NCBI GenBank assembly: GCA_003667865.1
Contig: CP033051.1
Span: 1,819,501 to 1,883,500 of the forward strand
Length of the DNA: 64,000 nt
Source: Rossellomorea marisflavi
GTDB taxonomy: Bacteria > Bacillota > Bacilli > Bacillales > Bacillaceae_B
Direction of reading: 5' to 3'
The translations under genes were made by a program, and so were the position numbers. The notes below the pieces were generated by a model. It was not told the DNA's origin and ran no database searches. It saw nothing but the letters and a program-made list of their open reading frames with translations. Shown here piece after piece: positions 35,595 to 44,316 of this stretch (within the stretch, counting starts at the first letter, position 1; the number at the start of each line of letters is the position of its first letter).

Positions 35595-36581
35595 ATGAGA
35601 CATAATAGTGAGAACAAGTGGTATATTCCTAAAACATTTCAAGGTCCCTACTTACATCCGGTAGTAAAAAAACTCATACGTTACAGATACATATTCTTTT
35701 CACTTATTCTTCTGGGGATGTGGGTCGATCATAAAGTTTGTTCTGGTGAAAATATGATTGGTCTTTATATATTAGTGATGGTCTTCTTGGGAATTACCTT
35801 CCCTTATATTTGGCAAGGTGTATTACAAAGTTTTCTAGTAACTCTTGTAAAATACTATTTGGCTTCAGATGGATTTGATAATCTATTAGTCTTTCTATTT
35901 GAATGGTTTAGTTATTTTGCAATTTGGTACGCCTTATCTTCATTGGTTAAGAAAAACATTGAGAAGAAAGAAAGTGTTATCCGAATTACGACAGCGTTTG
36001 CACGAGCATTAGATTCAAGAGACCGATACACTGCTTGCCATTCTGCGAATGTAGCGCGATATGCTGAAATGATTGCCAAAGAGATGGGCTTATCCTCGAA
36101 GAAGTGTTCCGACATCAAACTAGCCGCACAGCTACATGATATCGGTAAAATTGGGATCCCTGAACAAATTTTAAATAAACCTACAAAGTTAACGAAAGAA
36201 GAGTTTGATATTATCAAAACTCATCCAAATGTTGGTTATAACATATTAAAAGACATTAAACGATTTCAGCAGAATGGTGTATTAGATGGGATTTTGTTTC
36301 ATCATGAACGAGAAAATGGCTCGGGGTATCCAAATGGATTAAAAAGTGATGAAATCCCGTTGGTTGCAAAAATTATTGCTGTAGCCGATTCGTTTGATGC
36401 TATTACATCAAAACGAATTTATCGAAATGAAAGCATTTTTGATGATGCAGTAGAAGAAATCATCTCAGGAAAAGGTACATTTTATGATCAAGAAGTAATC
36501 ATTGCTTTTGAAAAGATCATTGGTCGGGAAGGTAAGAGTATATTACATAATAAGGAATTACATGTAGACGAAAACGTATAA
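35595..36581 (+). CDS. HD-GYP domain c-di-GMP phosphodiesterase, membrane-bound
   Basis: 328 residues starting at ATG 35595, just after ATAGGAGGA. Three transmembrane helices (about 30-50, 55-80, 90-118) precede a cytoplasmic HD-GYP domain. The metal and catalytic motifs are intact: HSANVARYAEMIA, LHDIGKIGIP near residue 181, then a histidine in KTHPNVG, FHHERENGSGYP near 243, and AVADSFDAI. The family hydrolyses c-di-GMP to GMP or pGpG. It therefore should lower the signal read by the riboswitch at 20357. The N-terminal helices may act as a sensor. The next gene is a chemoreceptor, but a terminator separates them. Confidence 0.9.
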   Translation: MRHNSENKWYIPKTFQGPYLHPVVKKLIRYRYIFFSLILLGMWVDHKVCSGENMIGLYILVMVFLGITFPYIWQGVLQSFLVTLVKYYLASDGFDNLLVFLFEWFSYFAIWYALSSLVKKNIEKKESVIRITTAFARALDSRDRYTACHSANVARYAEMIAKEMGLSSKKCSDIKLAAQLHDIGKIGIPEQILNKPTKLTKEEFDIIKTHPNVGYNILKDIKRFQQNGVLDGILFHHERENGSGYPNGLKSDEIPLVAKIIAVADSFDAITSKRIYRNESIFDDAVEEIISGKGTFYDQEVIIAFEKIIGREGKSILHNKELHVDENV

Positions 36582-36594
36582 GCTCATACAGTAC

Positions 36595-36627
36595 TAGCGT
36601 TTATCCATCGGGATGAACGCTATTTTC
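36595..36627 (+). terminator. Terminator after the HD-GYP gene
   Basis: TAGCGTT-ATCC pairs with GGAT-AACGCTA with a single mismatch, followed by TTTTC. Confidence 0.75.
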
Positions 36628-36827
36628 TATTTAAGGCAGCTTTGTAGATAAACGTATTAATTAGACAAAGCACCAGGAAAAAATGCGAGAAATCTAAAAT
36701 GATTATTTTTTATCGTGAAATTGTTAAAAAATGTCGTTTTATGTAGAAAAATATAGATGGAAATAGTATATTAGTATAGTGCACAAACTAATAAAAAAGA
36801 CCTAATTTTCCAGAACGGAGAGGTAAT

Positions 36828-38309
36828 ATGTCAGAGAAAGCACTTGCTTTGCTTAATGAAAGAAATAGATTACTAGTAAATTTATTATGGTTTTCCATTG
36901 TTCTAAGTTTAATTGTTAATTTTGCGAATCAATCAGGCTGGGTGTTATTGGGTTTAATTGCAGGAATAGGTGGTGTTTTCACGTTACTTAGCACAATCCT
37001 AACCAGGAAAAAGATTGGTATCAGGCATATAATGTACATACCAATGTTAACGCTGACGATTATTACCTATTTTATGGTAGAAACGAACCCTACTATTATG
37101 TCATACCTAATGGTTTATTATAATTTAGCGGTGATATCTGTTTACCAACAATTAAGACCCATTATTGTGATTTCTTCTATACAGATTCTATTAACCATTT
37201 TGTTCTTTTTCCAATATGGTGACACCATGTTTCCAGGGTATGGAGTTGATGGCTTAGCATCACTTATTTTATACATTATCTTAGTAACAGCCCTATTATT
37301 ATTCCAGGCAAAGCTAAATACAAAGCTCCAAGACACGTCTAATGCTAATGAAGAAGAAGCACTACTTGCGAAAAAGCATGCTGAAGGAATTGTGAATGAG
37401 GTAAAAGGTTCCTTAGAGGCATTAAGTCAATTTAGTATTAGTCTAAAGAATAATATTGAAGTAACAGGACAGGTTTCTGCTGAAGTAAAAACAACCTTTA
37501 ACGAAATTGCTTCTGCTATTGAACAGCAGGCAACAAGTGTAACGGAAATTAATAACCTGATAAATGATAGTAAAAGAAAAGTAGATGACGTAAATGCAAG
37601 CTCAAATGCTATGAAGGAAAGTACAGTGATTTCTGTAGAGATCACAAACAATGCATCACAGCAAATGGGGAATCTAAATAAAGAAATTGACCGAGTGAAT
37701 AGTATTATCATCCAAGCAGAACAAACGATGACTCAATTAGAAAAAGAAGCGACTACCATTCATGAGATTATCGAAGTCATAAACAATGTATCAGAACAAA
37801 CCAATCTGCTGGCATTAAATGCTGCGATAGAAGCAGCAAGAGCTGGAGAACATGGCAAAGGGTTTGCAGTTGTCGCTGATGAAGTACGGAAGCTGGCAGA
37901 AGAATCAAAAGCATCAACCGTTCAAATTGCAACTATATTAGAAAATATCCGATTCAATATAACAGATGCTGTTGAGAAGGTTTCAGAGGGAAGAGTTGCA
38001 GTCGAAACCAGTCAACGAAACACGAAAGAAATCAATGGAATTTTAGAAACGGTTGAAGAAAATGGTAGAAATGTTGTTACACAATCTAAAAAGATTGATG
38101 AGTTGATTAAAGAGGTTTTATATTCCTCAGAACAAACTAACGATCAAATTGACTCGGTATCATCCGTAACAGAAGAAACAGCTGCTGGAGTTGAAGAGGT
38201 TTTGGCAAGTGTTGAAGAACAGAATAATAAAATCAATGAGATTATTAAGAACTATAATACTCTTGAAGAATCCATTCAATCTTTAGTATCTGTTGTTAAA
38301 AAACCTTAA
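36828..38309 (+). CDS. Methyl-accepting chemotaxis protein, membrane-embedded sensor type
   Basis: 493 residues. Six tightly spaced hydrophobic helices occupy residues about 15-165, with no extracellular domain. A short linker and the cytoplasmic signalling domain follow; the tip [20 protein letters not shown] is near residue 320, and the methylation-type helices are glutamate/glutamine rich. No HAMP is obvious. AACGGAGAGG precedes the ATG. The protein is built like the one at 9592, suggesting a duplicated receptor type that senses something in the membrane, such as energy state or a lipophilic compound (inference). A strong terminator follows. Confidence 0.9.
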   Translation: MSEKALALLNERNRLLVNLLWFSIVLSLIVNFANQSGWVLLGLIAGIGGVFTLLSTILTRKKIGIRHIMYIPMLTLTIITYFMVETNPTIMSYLMVYYNLAVISVYQQLRPIIVISSIQILLTILFFFQYGDTMFPGYGVDGLASLILYIILVTALLLFQAKLNTKLQDTSNANEEEALLAKKHAEGIVNEVKGSLEALSQFSISLKNNIEVTGQVSAEVKTTFNEIASAIEQQATSVTEINNLINDSKRKVDDVNASSNAMKESTVISVEITNNASQQMGNLNKEIDRVNSIIIQAEQTMTQLEKEATTIHEIIEVINNVSEQTNLLALNAAIEAARAGEHGKGFAVVADEVRKLAEESKASTVQIATILENIRFNITDAVEKVSEGRVAVETSQRNTKEINGILETVEENGRNVVTQSKKIDELIKEVLYSSEQTNDQIDSVSSVTEETAAGVEEVLASVEEQNNKINEIIKNYNTLEESIQSLVSVVKKP

Positions 38310-38347
38310 TTGATTGAGAACATCATATTAAAAATAGACGTTCGTAT

Positions 38348-38393
38348 AAAGAAACAAATGTAGGTGATTTCATCTTATTTGTTTCTTTTTTTA
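38348..38393 (+). terminator. Terminator after the chemoreceptor gene
   Basis: AAAGAAACAAAT pairs with ATTTGTTTCTTT, followed by T7. Confidence 0.85.
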
Positions 38394-38554
38394 GTATTTC
38401 CGCAAACTTATCTCAATAATTTCACTGATGCTTAGAGGATTTACGGTTTCTATATTGAATTATTCTTAAATGCTTTTGCTTGTTGCCGATAGTAAATCAA
38501 GAACAGCAATTAGTAGTGAAAATGTTAAAGGTGGAATATTCGAGGGAGGATACT

Positions 38555-39145
38555 TTGATTTCAATACTGAATAAGAGAGAAAAATTAATCATAGTATGTC
38601 ATGAAATATACGGAATAAATCAGCATATAAAGGATGTTTGTCATAAATTATCAAAGGTAGGCTTTGATGTTATTTGTCCAAATCTTCTAAACAGAGAACA
38701 GCCATTTCCATATGCCGATGAACAAAAGGCGTATCACCATTTTACAGAGAACGTTGGATTTACTTACAGCGCAAATAATATTAAAGATATTGTTCTTAAA
38801 TATAGGAAGCACTATAGAAAAATATTTATCGTTGGCTTTAGTGTAGGAGCAACGATTGCTTGGTTATGTTCTAACGAAGATCACATCGATGGCATAGTAG
38901 GCTACTATGGATCTAGAATAAGAGATTATCTAGATGTAGTACCTTCTTATCCGACCCTACTATTCTTTCCAGAGGAGGAAAGATCCTTTCATGTGAATGA
39001 GTTACTTGAGAACCTAACACATTCAAATATCGAGCTATATAAAATGAAAGGTCATCATGGTTTTAGTGATCCATTTTCTCCTAACTATCATGCCAACTCA
39101 GCTACTAAAGCATTCAATAAAATGATAGAATTTATTCAAAGATGA
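38555..39145 (+). CDS. Dienelactone hydrolase-family protein
   Basis: 196 residues from TTG 38555, placed because GGGAGGA lies five bases upstream and the sequence from there (ISILNKREKLIIVCHEIYGI) matches the usual family beginning. The frame is open up to 38480 but those residues look non-homologous. Alpha/beta-hydrolase features: the HEIYGINQHIKD segment, the nucleophile elbow GFSVGAT (Ser, not the Cys of true dienelactone hydrolases), and HHGFSDPF with the catalytic His. The substrate is unknown. It heads a probable three-gene unit with a GNAT and a small membrane protein. Confidence 0.78.
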   Translation: MISILNKREKLIIVCHEIYGINQHIKDVCHKLSKVGFDVICPNLLNREQPFPYADEQKAYHHFTENVGFTYSANNIKDIVLKYRKHYRKIFIVGFSVGATIAWLCSNEDHIDGIVGYYGSRIRDYLDVVPSYPTLLFFPEEERSFHVNELLENLTHSNIELYKMKGHHGFSDPFSPNYHANSATKAFNKMIEFIQR

Positions 39146-39195
39146 GGGACGGACCTATCATTTAGAAAAAGATTCATAAATTAGGAGGAAAAGAC

Positions 39196-39675
39196 TTGCT
39201 ACACTTGCAAAAAGTTCATCAATCAGAAGAAAGTATATTACATAATCTAATGCAATACTACATATATGAATTTAGCAAATACATACCTGAAATAACATTA
39301 GAACAATCGGGGAAATATAAGCCCTTTGATTTAAAAGACTATTGGATAATGGACAATTACCATGCCTATTTTATTAAGCTTAATGAAGAATTAATTGGAT
39401 TTGCACTTGTAGAAAGTACAACTGAATCACGTCCTAATACAATTAAAGAGTTTTTTATTATCGCAAAACATAGTGGAAAAGGCTATGGGAGAAGGATTGC
39501 GAGAGAGCTATTAGGTATGTTTCCTGGTGATTGGAAGATTACACAAATTGAAAACAATGAAGCTGCACATTTGTTTTGGGTAGGAGTAATAAAAGAAGTA
39601 ACCGAATCAAGTTTTTACGAGCGCTTTGAAGAAGGGAAATATATTCAGGAATTTTCTGTTCAGGCAATACGATAA
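39196..39675 (+). CDS. GNAT-family N-acetyltransferase, TTG start
   Basis: 159 residues. The family layout is visible: LMQYYIYEFSKYIPEI, a beta strand LIGFALVEST, then IKEFFIIAKHSGKGYGRRIA, where SGKGYG is a shortened acetyl-CoA loop, and a final NNEAAHLFWVGVI. TAGGAGG lies before the TTG. It is 50 bp downstream of the hydrolase gene and 45 bp before the next gene, same strand. Target unknown. Confidence 0.8.
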   Translation: MLHLQKVHQSEESILHNLMQYYIYEFSKYIPEITLEQSGKYKPFDLKDYWIMDNYHAYFIKLNEELIGFALVESTTESRPNTIKEFFIIAKHSGKGYGRRIARELLGMFPGDWKITQIENNEAAHLFWVGVIKEVTESSFYERFEEGKYIQEFSVQAIR

Positions 39676-39720
39676 AAAACGTTAACAATAGAAGATTTCA
39701 ACCCTGGAGGTAGTTATGAT

Positions 39721-39990
39721 ATGAGAATAATGCTTCAATCCCTAGTAGGATCTATCGTGATACATATTGTGTTTTTTATCACTACTATAGGCATTGGATT
39801 TTTAAAGACAAAAGCCTATGAACCAGAAATTTTAGGAGATGTGGATGACGTGACCCTTCTTGAAAATGAGGTTGCATTTGGAGTTGCAGTATCCCCGGTA
39901 TCTTATATCGTTTCTTTTGTAGGGATTGCATTGATTTGTGGAATGCTCATTTTGGGATATGAAAAATATAAAGGTTTAAAGGAACGTTAA
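39721..39990 (+). CDS. Small membrane protein
   Basis: 89 residues with two transmembrane helices (about 6-28 and 55-80) joined by an acidic extracellular loop (EPEILGDVDDVTLLENE). The C-terminus is basic (YEKYKGLKER), which fits a cytoplasmic tail. No family recognised. CTGGAGG precedes the ATG with slightly long spacing. Confidence 0.6.
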   Translation: MRIMLQSLVGSIVIHIVFFITTIGIGFLKTKAYEPEILGDVDDVTLLENEVAFGVAVSPVSYIVSFVGIALICGMLILGYEKYKGLKER

Positions 39991-40013
39991 TCCTGTTTGG
40001 ATGACGTTTTTTT
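39983..40013 (+). terminator. Terminator overlapping the preceding stop
   Basis: AACGTTAATCC pairs with GGATGACGTT with small bulges, followed by T6. It begins inside the last codons of the small membrane protein. Confidence 0.7.
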
Positions 40014-40095
40014 ATGTGAGAAACCAATTCATATAGAATATAGACCTTGAAAAGTGAGGGAGTTATGCTACTATGAGACTATAATTTTGTATTTT

Positions 40096-40109
40096 TGTGG
40101 ACTTTTGTG
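40096..40109 (+). promoter_or_regulatory. Candidate DeoR operator, copy 1
   Basis: TGTGGACTTTTGTG occurs here, just before the regulator gene, and identically at 41042 before the transport operon. Confidence 0.6.
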
Positions 40110-40128
40110 GTTCGAGGAGTGGTAAAAC

Positions 40129-40893
40129 ATGCTTGTGAAGGAACGATATGACCGAATTAAGGAAAAACTTCAGCTCACACATTCTGTTCGTGTGCAGGAG
40201 CTAGTCGAGGAATTTGGAGTTTCAGTTGAAACAGTAAGAAGAGACTTAGAATATTTAGAGTCTATAGGTGTGCTGAAGCGGGTTCATGGTGGAGCTGTTC
40301 TTGAAAAGGATAATTCAAAAGAAGAATCTTTTACAAAGAGAGAAACGATTTACATTGAGGAAAAACAGGAAATAGCAGAATATGCGACGCAGTTTGTAAA
40401 AGAGGAGCATATTATTGCAATGGACGTGAGTACAACCAATACCGAGATTGCCAAGGCATTAAAAAGAAAGTTTAAGAGATTAACCATCATTACAAACTCC
40501 CTTCCCATTGCTTATGAGTTATCGTCTATGCCGCAATATACAATAATTGTTGCAGGCGGTACCTTGCGAAATGAAGAGCTTTGTGTAGTTGGGGAGCATG
40601 CAGAGTCGTTTCTATCACAATTTCATATTGGGGTATTTTTCATGAGTATGAGTGGGATTTCTCTTCATGCAGGGCTGACTGACTATGGAATTGGTGAATG
40701 GAATATTAAAAAGAAGATGCTTGAACAATCGAAAACAGCTTATGTCGTGGCAGATTCTAGTAAGTTTGATGCTGTATCAATGTTAAAAGTATGTAGCTTT
40801 AATCAAGTGGAGGGCATTATAACTGATTCAAAATTACCATCTCAAATCAAACAAAACTACTTAGATAAAGGAATTCTAATTATTAATTCATAG
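40129..40893 (+). CDS. DeoR-family transcriptional regulator
   Basis: 254 residues, the standard DeoR length. The N-terminal winged helix-turn-helix has VQELVEEFGVSVETVRRDLE and the following wing LKRVHGGAV. The C-terminal sugar-phosphate-binding (DeoRC) domain contains VAGGTLRNEELCVVGEHAE and YVVADSSKFD. DeoR repressors respond to phosphorylated sugar intermediates. GAGGAGTGG precedes the ATG. It is followed by a terminator and then the ABC transporter operon, and the 14-base sequence TGTGGACTTTTGTG occurs before both, so it probably regulates itself and the operon. Confidence 0.88.
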   Translation: MLVKERYDRIKEKLQLTHSVRVQELVEEFGVSVETVRRDLEYLESIGVLKRVHGGAVLEKDNSKEESFTKRETIYIEEKQEIAEYATQFVKEEHIIAMDVSTTNTEIAKALKRKFKRLTIITNSLPIAYELSSMPQYTIIVAGGTLRNEELCVVGEHAESFLSQFHIGVFFMSMSGISLHAGLTDYGIGEWNIKKKMLEQSKTAYVVADSSKFDAVSMLKVCSFNQVEGIITDSKLPSQIKQNYLDKGILIINS

Positions 40894-40905
40894 CAAGAAA
40901 AGTAG

Positions 40906-40956
40906 AACCTGCATGAAATCAATGTATTATCACTGATTTCATGCAGGTTTATTTTT
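40906..40956 (+). terminator. Terminator after the DeoR gene
   Basis: AACCTGCATGAAATCA pairs perfectly with TGATTTCATGCAGGTT, followed by TATTTTT. Confidence 0.9.
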
Positions 40957-40999
40957 GTGCATTAAATAGATCTTTCTCCATCCTTTATCTCTTGAGCAA

Positions 41000-41030
41000 G
41001 TGGGTCAAGGAACCTGTCCCCATGTCCCAC
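41000..41030 (+). repeat. GTGGGAC/GTCCC palindromic repeat, copy 5
   Basis: Left arm GTGGGTCA, centre AGGAACCTGTCCCC, right arm TGTCCCAC. It sits between the DeoR terminator and the transport-operon operator. Confidence 0.8.
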
Positions 41031-41041
41031 CTACTGAATAG

Positions 41042-41055
41042 TGTGGACTTTTGTG
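41042..41055 (+). promoter_or_regulatory. Candidate DeoR operator, copy 2
   Basis: The 14-mer TGTGGACTTTTGTG is identical to copy 1. It lies 99 bp before the first permease gene. Confidence 0.6.
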
Positions 41056-41153
41056 TGTAAAGTTGTATTTTTTTACGTTTTACATAAAATTCCTTAATAA
41101 TTGCTAAACAATCCCTTTGTACAATGAAACTATCAATTGAGAGGAGAGGTAGT

Positions 41154-42083
41154 ATGCAAACGGTCGTTCATCCAAAAAAGAAAGCCGTACTTAAACGAAA
41201 TCCGTTATCCATTCGTACTCCGCAAAGTATGATTGCCTGGCTGTTTATGGTACCAGCACTTGTTCCTTTAACGTTATTTTACTTCTACCCGATTGTGCGC
41301 TCTGTTTATATAAGCTTTACAAATTGGGATTATATTAGTCCTGAGTATGATGTGGTTTGGTTTGAAAACTACTATTACCTTTTAACAGATCCAGTCTTTT
41401 ATGAGGTATTAGCAAATACGGTGTACTTCTCACTTGGTACGGTGATTCCGACTGTATTTGGAGGCCTCTTGTTAGCAATTCTCGTTTCAAAAGAAGGAAA
41501 AGGGATGTCCTTCTACAGAACGGTCATCTTCTCACCATGGGTTACCCCAACGGTTGCGATATCGATTGTATGGTCATGGATCTACGAGCCGAATGTAGGA
41601 TTAGCAAACTGGCTCTTATCCATTTTTCACTTGCCGGCACTTGAATGGACAAGTAGTTCAACTTGGGCTATGCCAGCAGTTATTATTGTGACAATTTGGA
41701 AGGGAATTGGTTGGGCGATGATTTTTTATATGCATGCGCTTAGAAAGGTTCCCGTTGGGCTTTATGAAGCAGCTGATTTAGATGGAGCAGGAAGATGGAA
41801 GAAATTTATCCATATTACACTGCCGCTTATTTCACCGACAACATTGTTTCTAGTCATCATTACCACGATTGATTCGTTACAAGCCTATGATCAAATACAA
41901 GTATTAACACAAGGAGGACCTGCAGGAAGCACTAGGACAATCCTCTATATGTATTATCAATCTGCATTTGAACAATTTGATATGGGAATGGCGACGGCTG
42001 TATCAACAATTTTAGTTTTGATTACTGCTATATTAGCGGGAATTCAGTTCTATGTATCTAAAAAATGGGTTCATTATCAATAA
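41154..42083 (+). CDS. ABC sugar transporter permease (MalF/UgpA type)
   Basis: 309 residues from ATG 41154, preceded by GAGAGGTAG; ten more codons upstream are open but unlikely. Six transmembrane helices. The coupling-loop signature of importers, EAADLDGAGRWKKFIHITLP (EAA motif), lies near residue 205. It forms the membrane channel with the next gene's product. The operon order (permease, permease, binding protein) is found in sugar and sn-glycerol-3-phosphate importers; no ATPase gene is present, so a shared MsmX-type ATPase is probable, as in Bacillus. Confidence 0.9.
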   Translation: MQTVVHPKKKAVLKRNPLSIRTPQSMIAWLFMVPALVPLTLFYFYPIVRSVYISFTNWDYISPEYDVVWFENYYYLLTDPVFYEVLANTVYFSLGTVIPTVFGGLLLAILVSKEGKGMSFYRTVIFSPWVTPTVAISIVWSWIYEPNVGLANWLLSIFHLPALEWTSSSTWAMPAVIIVTIWKGIGWAMIFYMHALRKVPVGLYEAADLDGAGRWKKFIHITLPLISPTTLFLVIITTIDSLQAYDQIQVLTQGGPAGSTRTILYMYYQSAFEQFDMGMATAVSTILVLITAILAGIQFYVSKKWVHYQ

Positions 42084-42090
42084 GAGGGTG

Positions 42091-42936
42091 TTGACACTGG
42101 AAACAATTCAAAAGCGAGTCTCGCAATCTATGAAACATATCGTACTAATAGCAATTAGCTTGGTGATGTTTTTCCCGTTCTTATGGATGGTAACAAACTC
42201 AATTAAAACAACAGAAGAAATCTGGTCATTTCCACCAACCTGGTGGCCAGAAAATCCGCAATGGCATAACTTTCTGGATGCTTGGAATTCTGCTCCATTT
42301 GGTCTATATATGTTCAACAGTACATTCACAGCAGCTTGTATTGTAGCGATACAGCTATTTAATTCAGCAATGATTGCATATGCCATTACACAATTCCGCT
42401 TTAGGGGAAAGAATCTGCTATTTGGGATTATCCTTGTTTCCTATATGGTTCCGGTAGCGGCAACGTATGTCCCAAGCTATGTATTGATTTCAAATATGGG
42501 ACTCATCGATACCCATACAGCCGTTATTATTTCGAATGCAGCTACAGTCTTTGGAATCTTCTTATTCCGACAAGCATTTATGCAAATTCCAAAAGAGCTT
42601 GTTGAGGCGGCAAAGGTAGACGGTGCAGGTCATTTCCGCATTTTGTGGCGTGTAATCTTCCCTTTAACAAAACCAACATTCATTACACTTGGATTAATCA
42701 GCTTTATTGGCATGTACAACAACTATTTATGGCCAGCTCTTATTTTAAATAGTGAAGAAAAACTTCTTATTACAAAAGGGTTAAGACAATTTTTTATCCA
42801 AGAGGGTGCTTATGGAATTGAATGGCCGCTGATTATGGCAGCAAGCACATTTGCCATTGTACCTTTACTTGTTATCTTCGCTTTTGTTCAAAAATGGTTT
42901 GTTGCAGCCATTAGTGACCAAGGCTTAAAAGGATAA
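42091..42936 (+). CDS. ABC sugar transporter permease (MalG/UgpE type)
   Basis: About 281 residues, six transmembrane helices, with the EAA loop VEAAKVDGAGHFRILWRVIF near residue 175. It pairs with the preceding permease. The start is not certain: the frame extends back to an ATG at 42052 that overlaps the upstream gene, and AGAGGG (42083-42088) best fits a CTG at 42097 or the TTG at 42091 used here. Helix 1 (VLIALSLVMFFPFLWM-like) starts about 15 residues later, so either choice keeps the protein whole. Confidence 0.88.
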   Translation: MTLETIQKRVSQSMKHIVLIAISLVMFFPFLWMVTNSIKTTEEIWSFPPTWWPENPQWHNFLDAWNSAPFGLYMFNSTFTAACIVAIQLFNSAMIAYAITQFRFRGKNLLFGIILVSYMVPVAATYVPSYVLISNMGLIDTHTAVIISNAATVFGIFLFRQAFMQIPKELVEAAKVDGAGHFRILWRVIFPLTKPTFITLGLISFIGMYNNYLWPALILNSEEKLLITKGLRQFFIQEGAYGIEWPLIMAASTFAIVPLLVIFAFVQKWFVAAISDQGLKG

Positions 42937-42971
42937 ACCTATACATAATAACCATTTAGGAGGAATCAAAA

Positions 42972-44306
42972 ATGAAAAAAGTTTCAGGATTATTGATGAT
43001 TATTGTTTTACTCCTCGCTTCATTAGTTGGCTGTGCCTCGTCAGAAACCAATGCATCAAAGACATCAAATAAGTCAGAAGGAGCATCAGAGGGTACTACA
43101 GAAGAAGCAAAAGAACCTGTTGAAATTGAGTTTTGGTATGGTCTTGGTGGTCAATTAGGTGAAAATGTTGAACGCTTCATTAAGGAATTCAATGAAAGTC
43201 AAGATGAAGTGATTGTAACAGGTGTTGCACAAGGGAACTATGACGAAACGGAACAAAAGCTTCAAGCAGCAATTGCCTCTAAGACTGTACCCGCTGCGGT
43301 CTTACTTGGGAATGGTACAGTGTTAACATTTGCGAACAAAGAGATTTTAGCTCCAATGGATTCATTCATTGAAAAAGATGAAGATTTTAACCGAGATGAT
43401 TTTGTTGAATCGTTTTATCAGCAAGGAACAGTAAAGGATCAGCAATATGCACTTCCGTTATATGGAACGACACAAGTGATGTATTATCGTAAAGATATTT
43501 TTGAAGAATTAGGAATTTCTCCTGATAGCTTAAAGACATTTGAGAGCTTAAAAGAAGCAGCAGCAAAAATCAAAGAAGAAAAAGGGATTCACGGTTGGAT
43601 GCCGATGTGGGGTCCAGAGAATTTAATGGATTTTGCAATGAGTAATGGTGCTAGCTATTTAAGTGAAGATGGAAAAACGGTCACGATTGATTCTCCAGAG
43701 TGGGTAGAAGCTTGGGATTACATTGGAAAAGCGATTCACGAAGACAAAACAATGGCCATTAATCATGGTGGAGAAGGCTGGGCATATTGGTATAAAACGA
43801 TTGATGATGTCTTACAAGATCGTGCTGCAGGTTACACTGGTTCATCAGGTGACCAAGGTGACTTAGACTTTACAAAGGTTGCGGCACACCCACAACCGGG
43901 CTGGAAGGACCATTCAGCTGCTCCACATGCACAAGCATTATTAGCAGCGATTCCGGCATTAGCATCTCCAGAAGAACAAGAAGCAGCATTTAAATTTATT
44001 ACCTTCTTTAATAGCGCTGAAAAAACAGCTGACTGGTCGATGAACACAGGCTATATCGCTGTACGTAAATCAGCGCGTGAAGTAGAGAGCTTCAAGAAAT
44101 TTGCAGAAGAGAATCCACAAATTCTTGTACCGTTACAACAAGCAGAAACAGCAACACCACCTTTCAATGATCCAACAGGTGGGAAAATTTTTGATGCACT
44201 TTCTAAAGCAGCGGATAAGGTAGAGATTGAGGGCGTACCTGCTGAAGAGGCTTTAAAAGCAGCACAAGAAGAAGCTCAGCGTGAGCTAGATAAAGTAGTA
44301 AAGTAG
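42972..44306 (+). CDS. Extracellular solute-binding lipoprotein (UgpB-like)
   Basis: 444 residues. A lipobox LVGC (Cys about 21) follows a hydrophobic signal, so the protein is anchored outside. A Ser/Thr/Glu spacer leads to a family 1 binding protein: FWYGLGGQLGENVERF, GNYDETEQKLQAAIAS, then PLYGTTQVMYYRKDIFEELG and a C-terminal NTGYIAVRKSA. The GNY and GYIAVRKSA segments resemble UgpB, the sn-glycerol-3-phosphate binding protein, more than maltose-binding ones. TTAGGAGG precedes the ATG. The phosphoesterase-like genes that follow fit a phosphorylated substrate (inference). Glycan import cannot be excluded. Confidence 0.88.
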   Translation: MKKVSGLLMIIVLLLASLVGCASSETNASKTSNKSEGASEGTTEEAKEPVEIEFWYGLGGQLGENVERFIKEFNESQDEVIVTGVAQGNYDETEQKLQAAIASKTVPAAVLLGNGTVLTFANKEILAPMDSFIEKDEDFNRDDFVESFYQQGTVKDQQYALPLYGTTQVMYYRKDIFEELGISPDSLKTFESLKEAAAKIKEEKGIHGWMPMWGPENLMDFAMSNGASYLSEDGKTVTIDSPEWVEAWDYIGKAIHEDKTMAINHGGEGWAYWYKTIDDVLQDRAAGYTGSSGDQGDLDFTKVAAHPQPGWKDHSAAPHAQALLAAIPALASPEEQEAAFKFITFFNSAEKTADWSMNTGYIAVRKSAREVESFKKFAEENPQILVPLQQAETATPPFNDPTGGKIFDALSKAADKVEIEGVPAEEALKAAQEEAQRELDKVVK

Positions 44307-44316
44307 TAGAGTAAGA

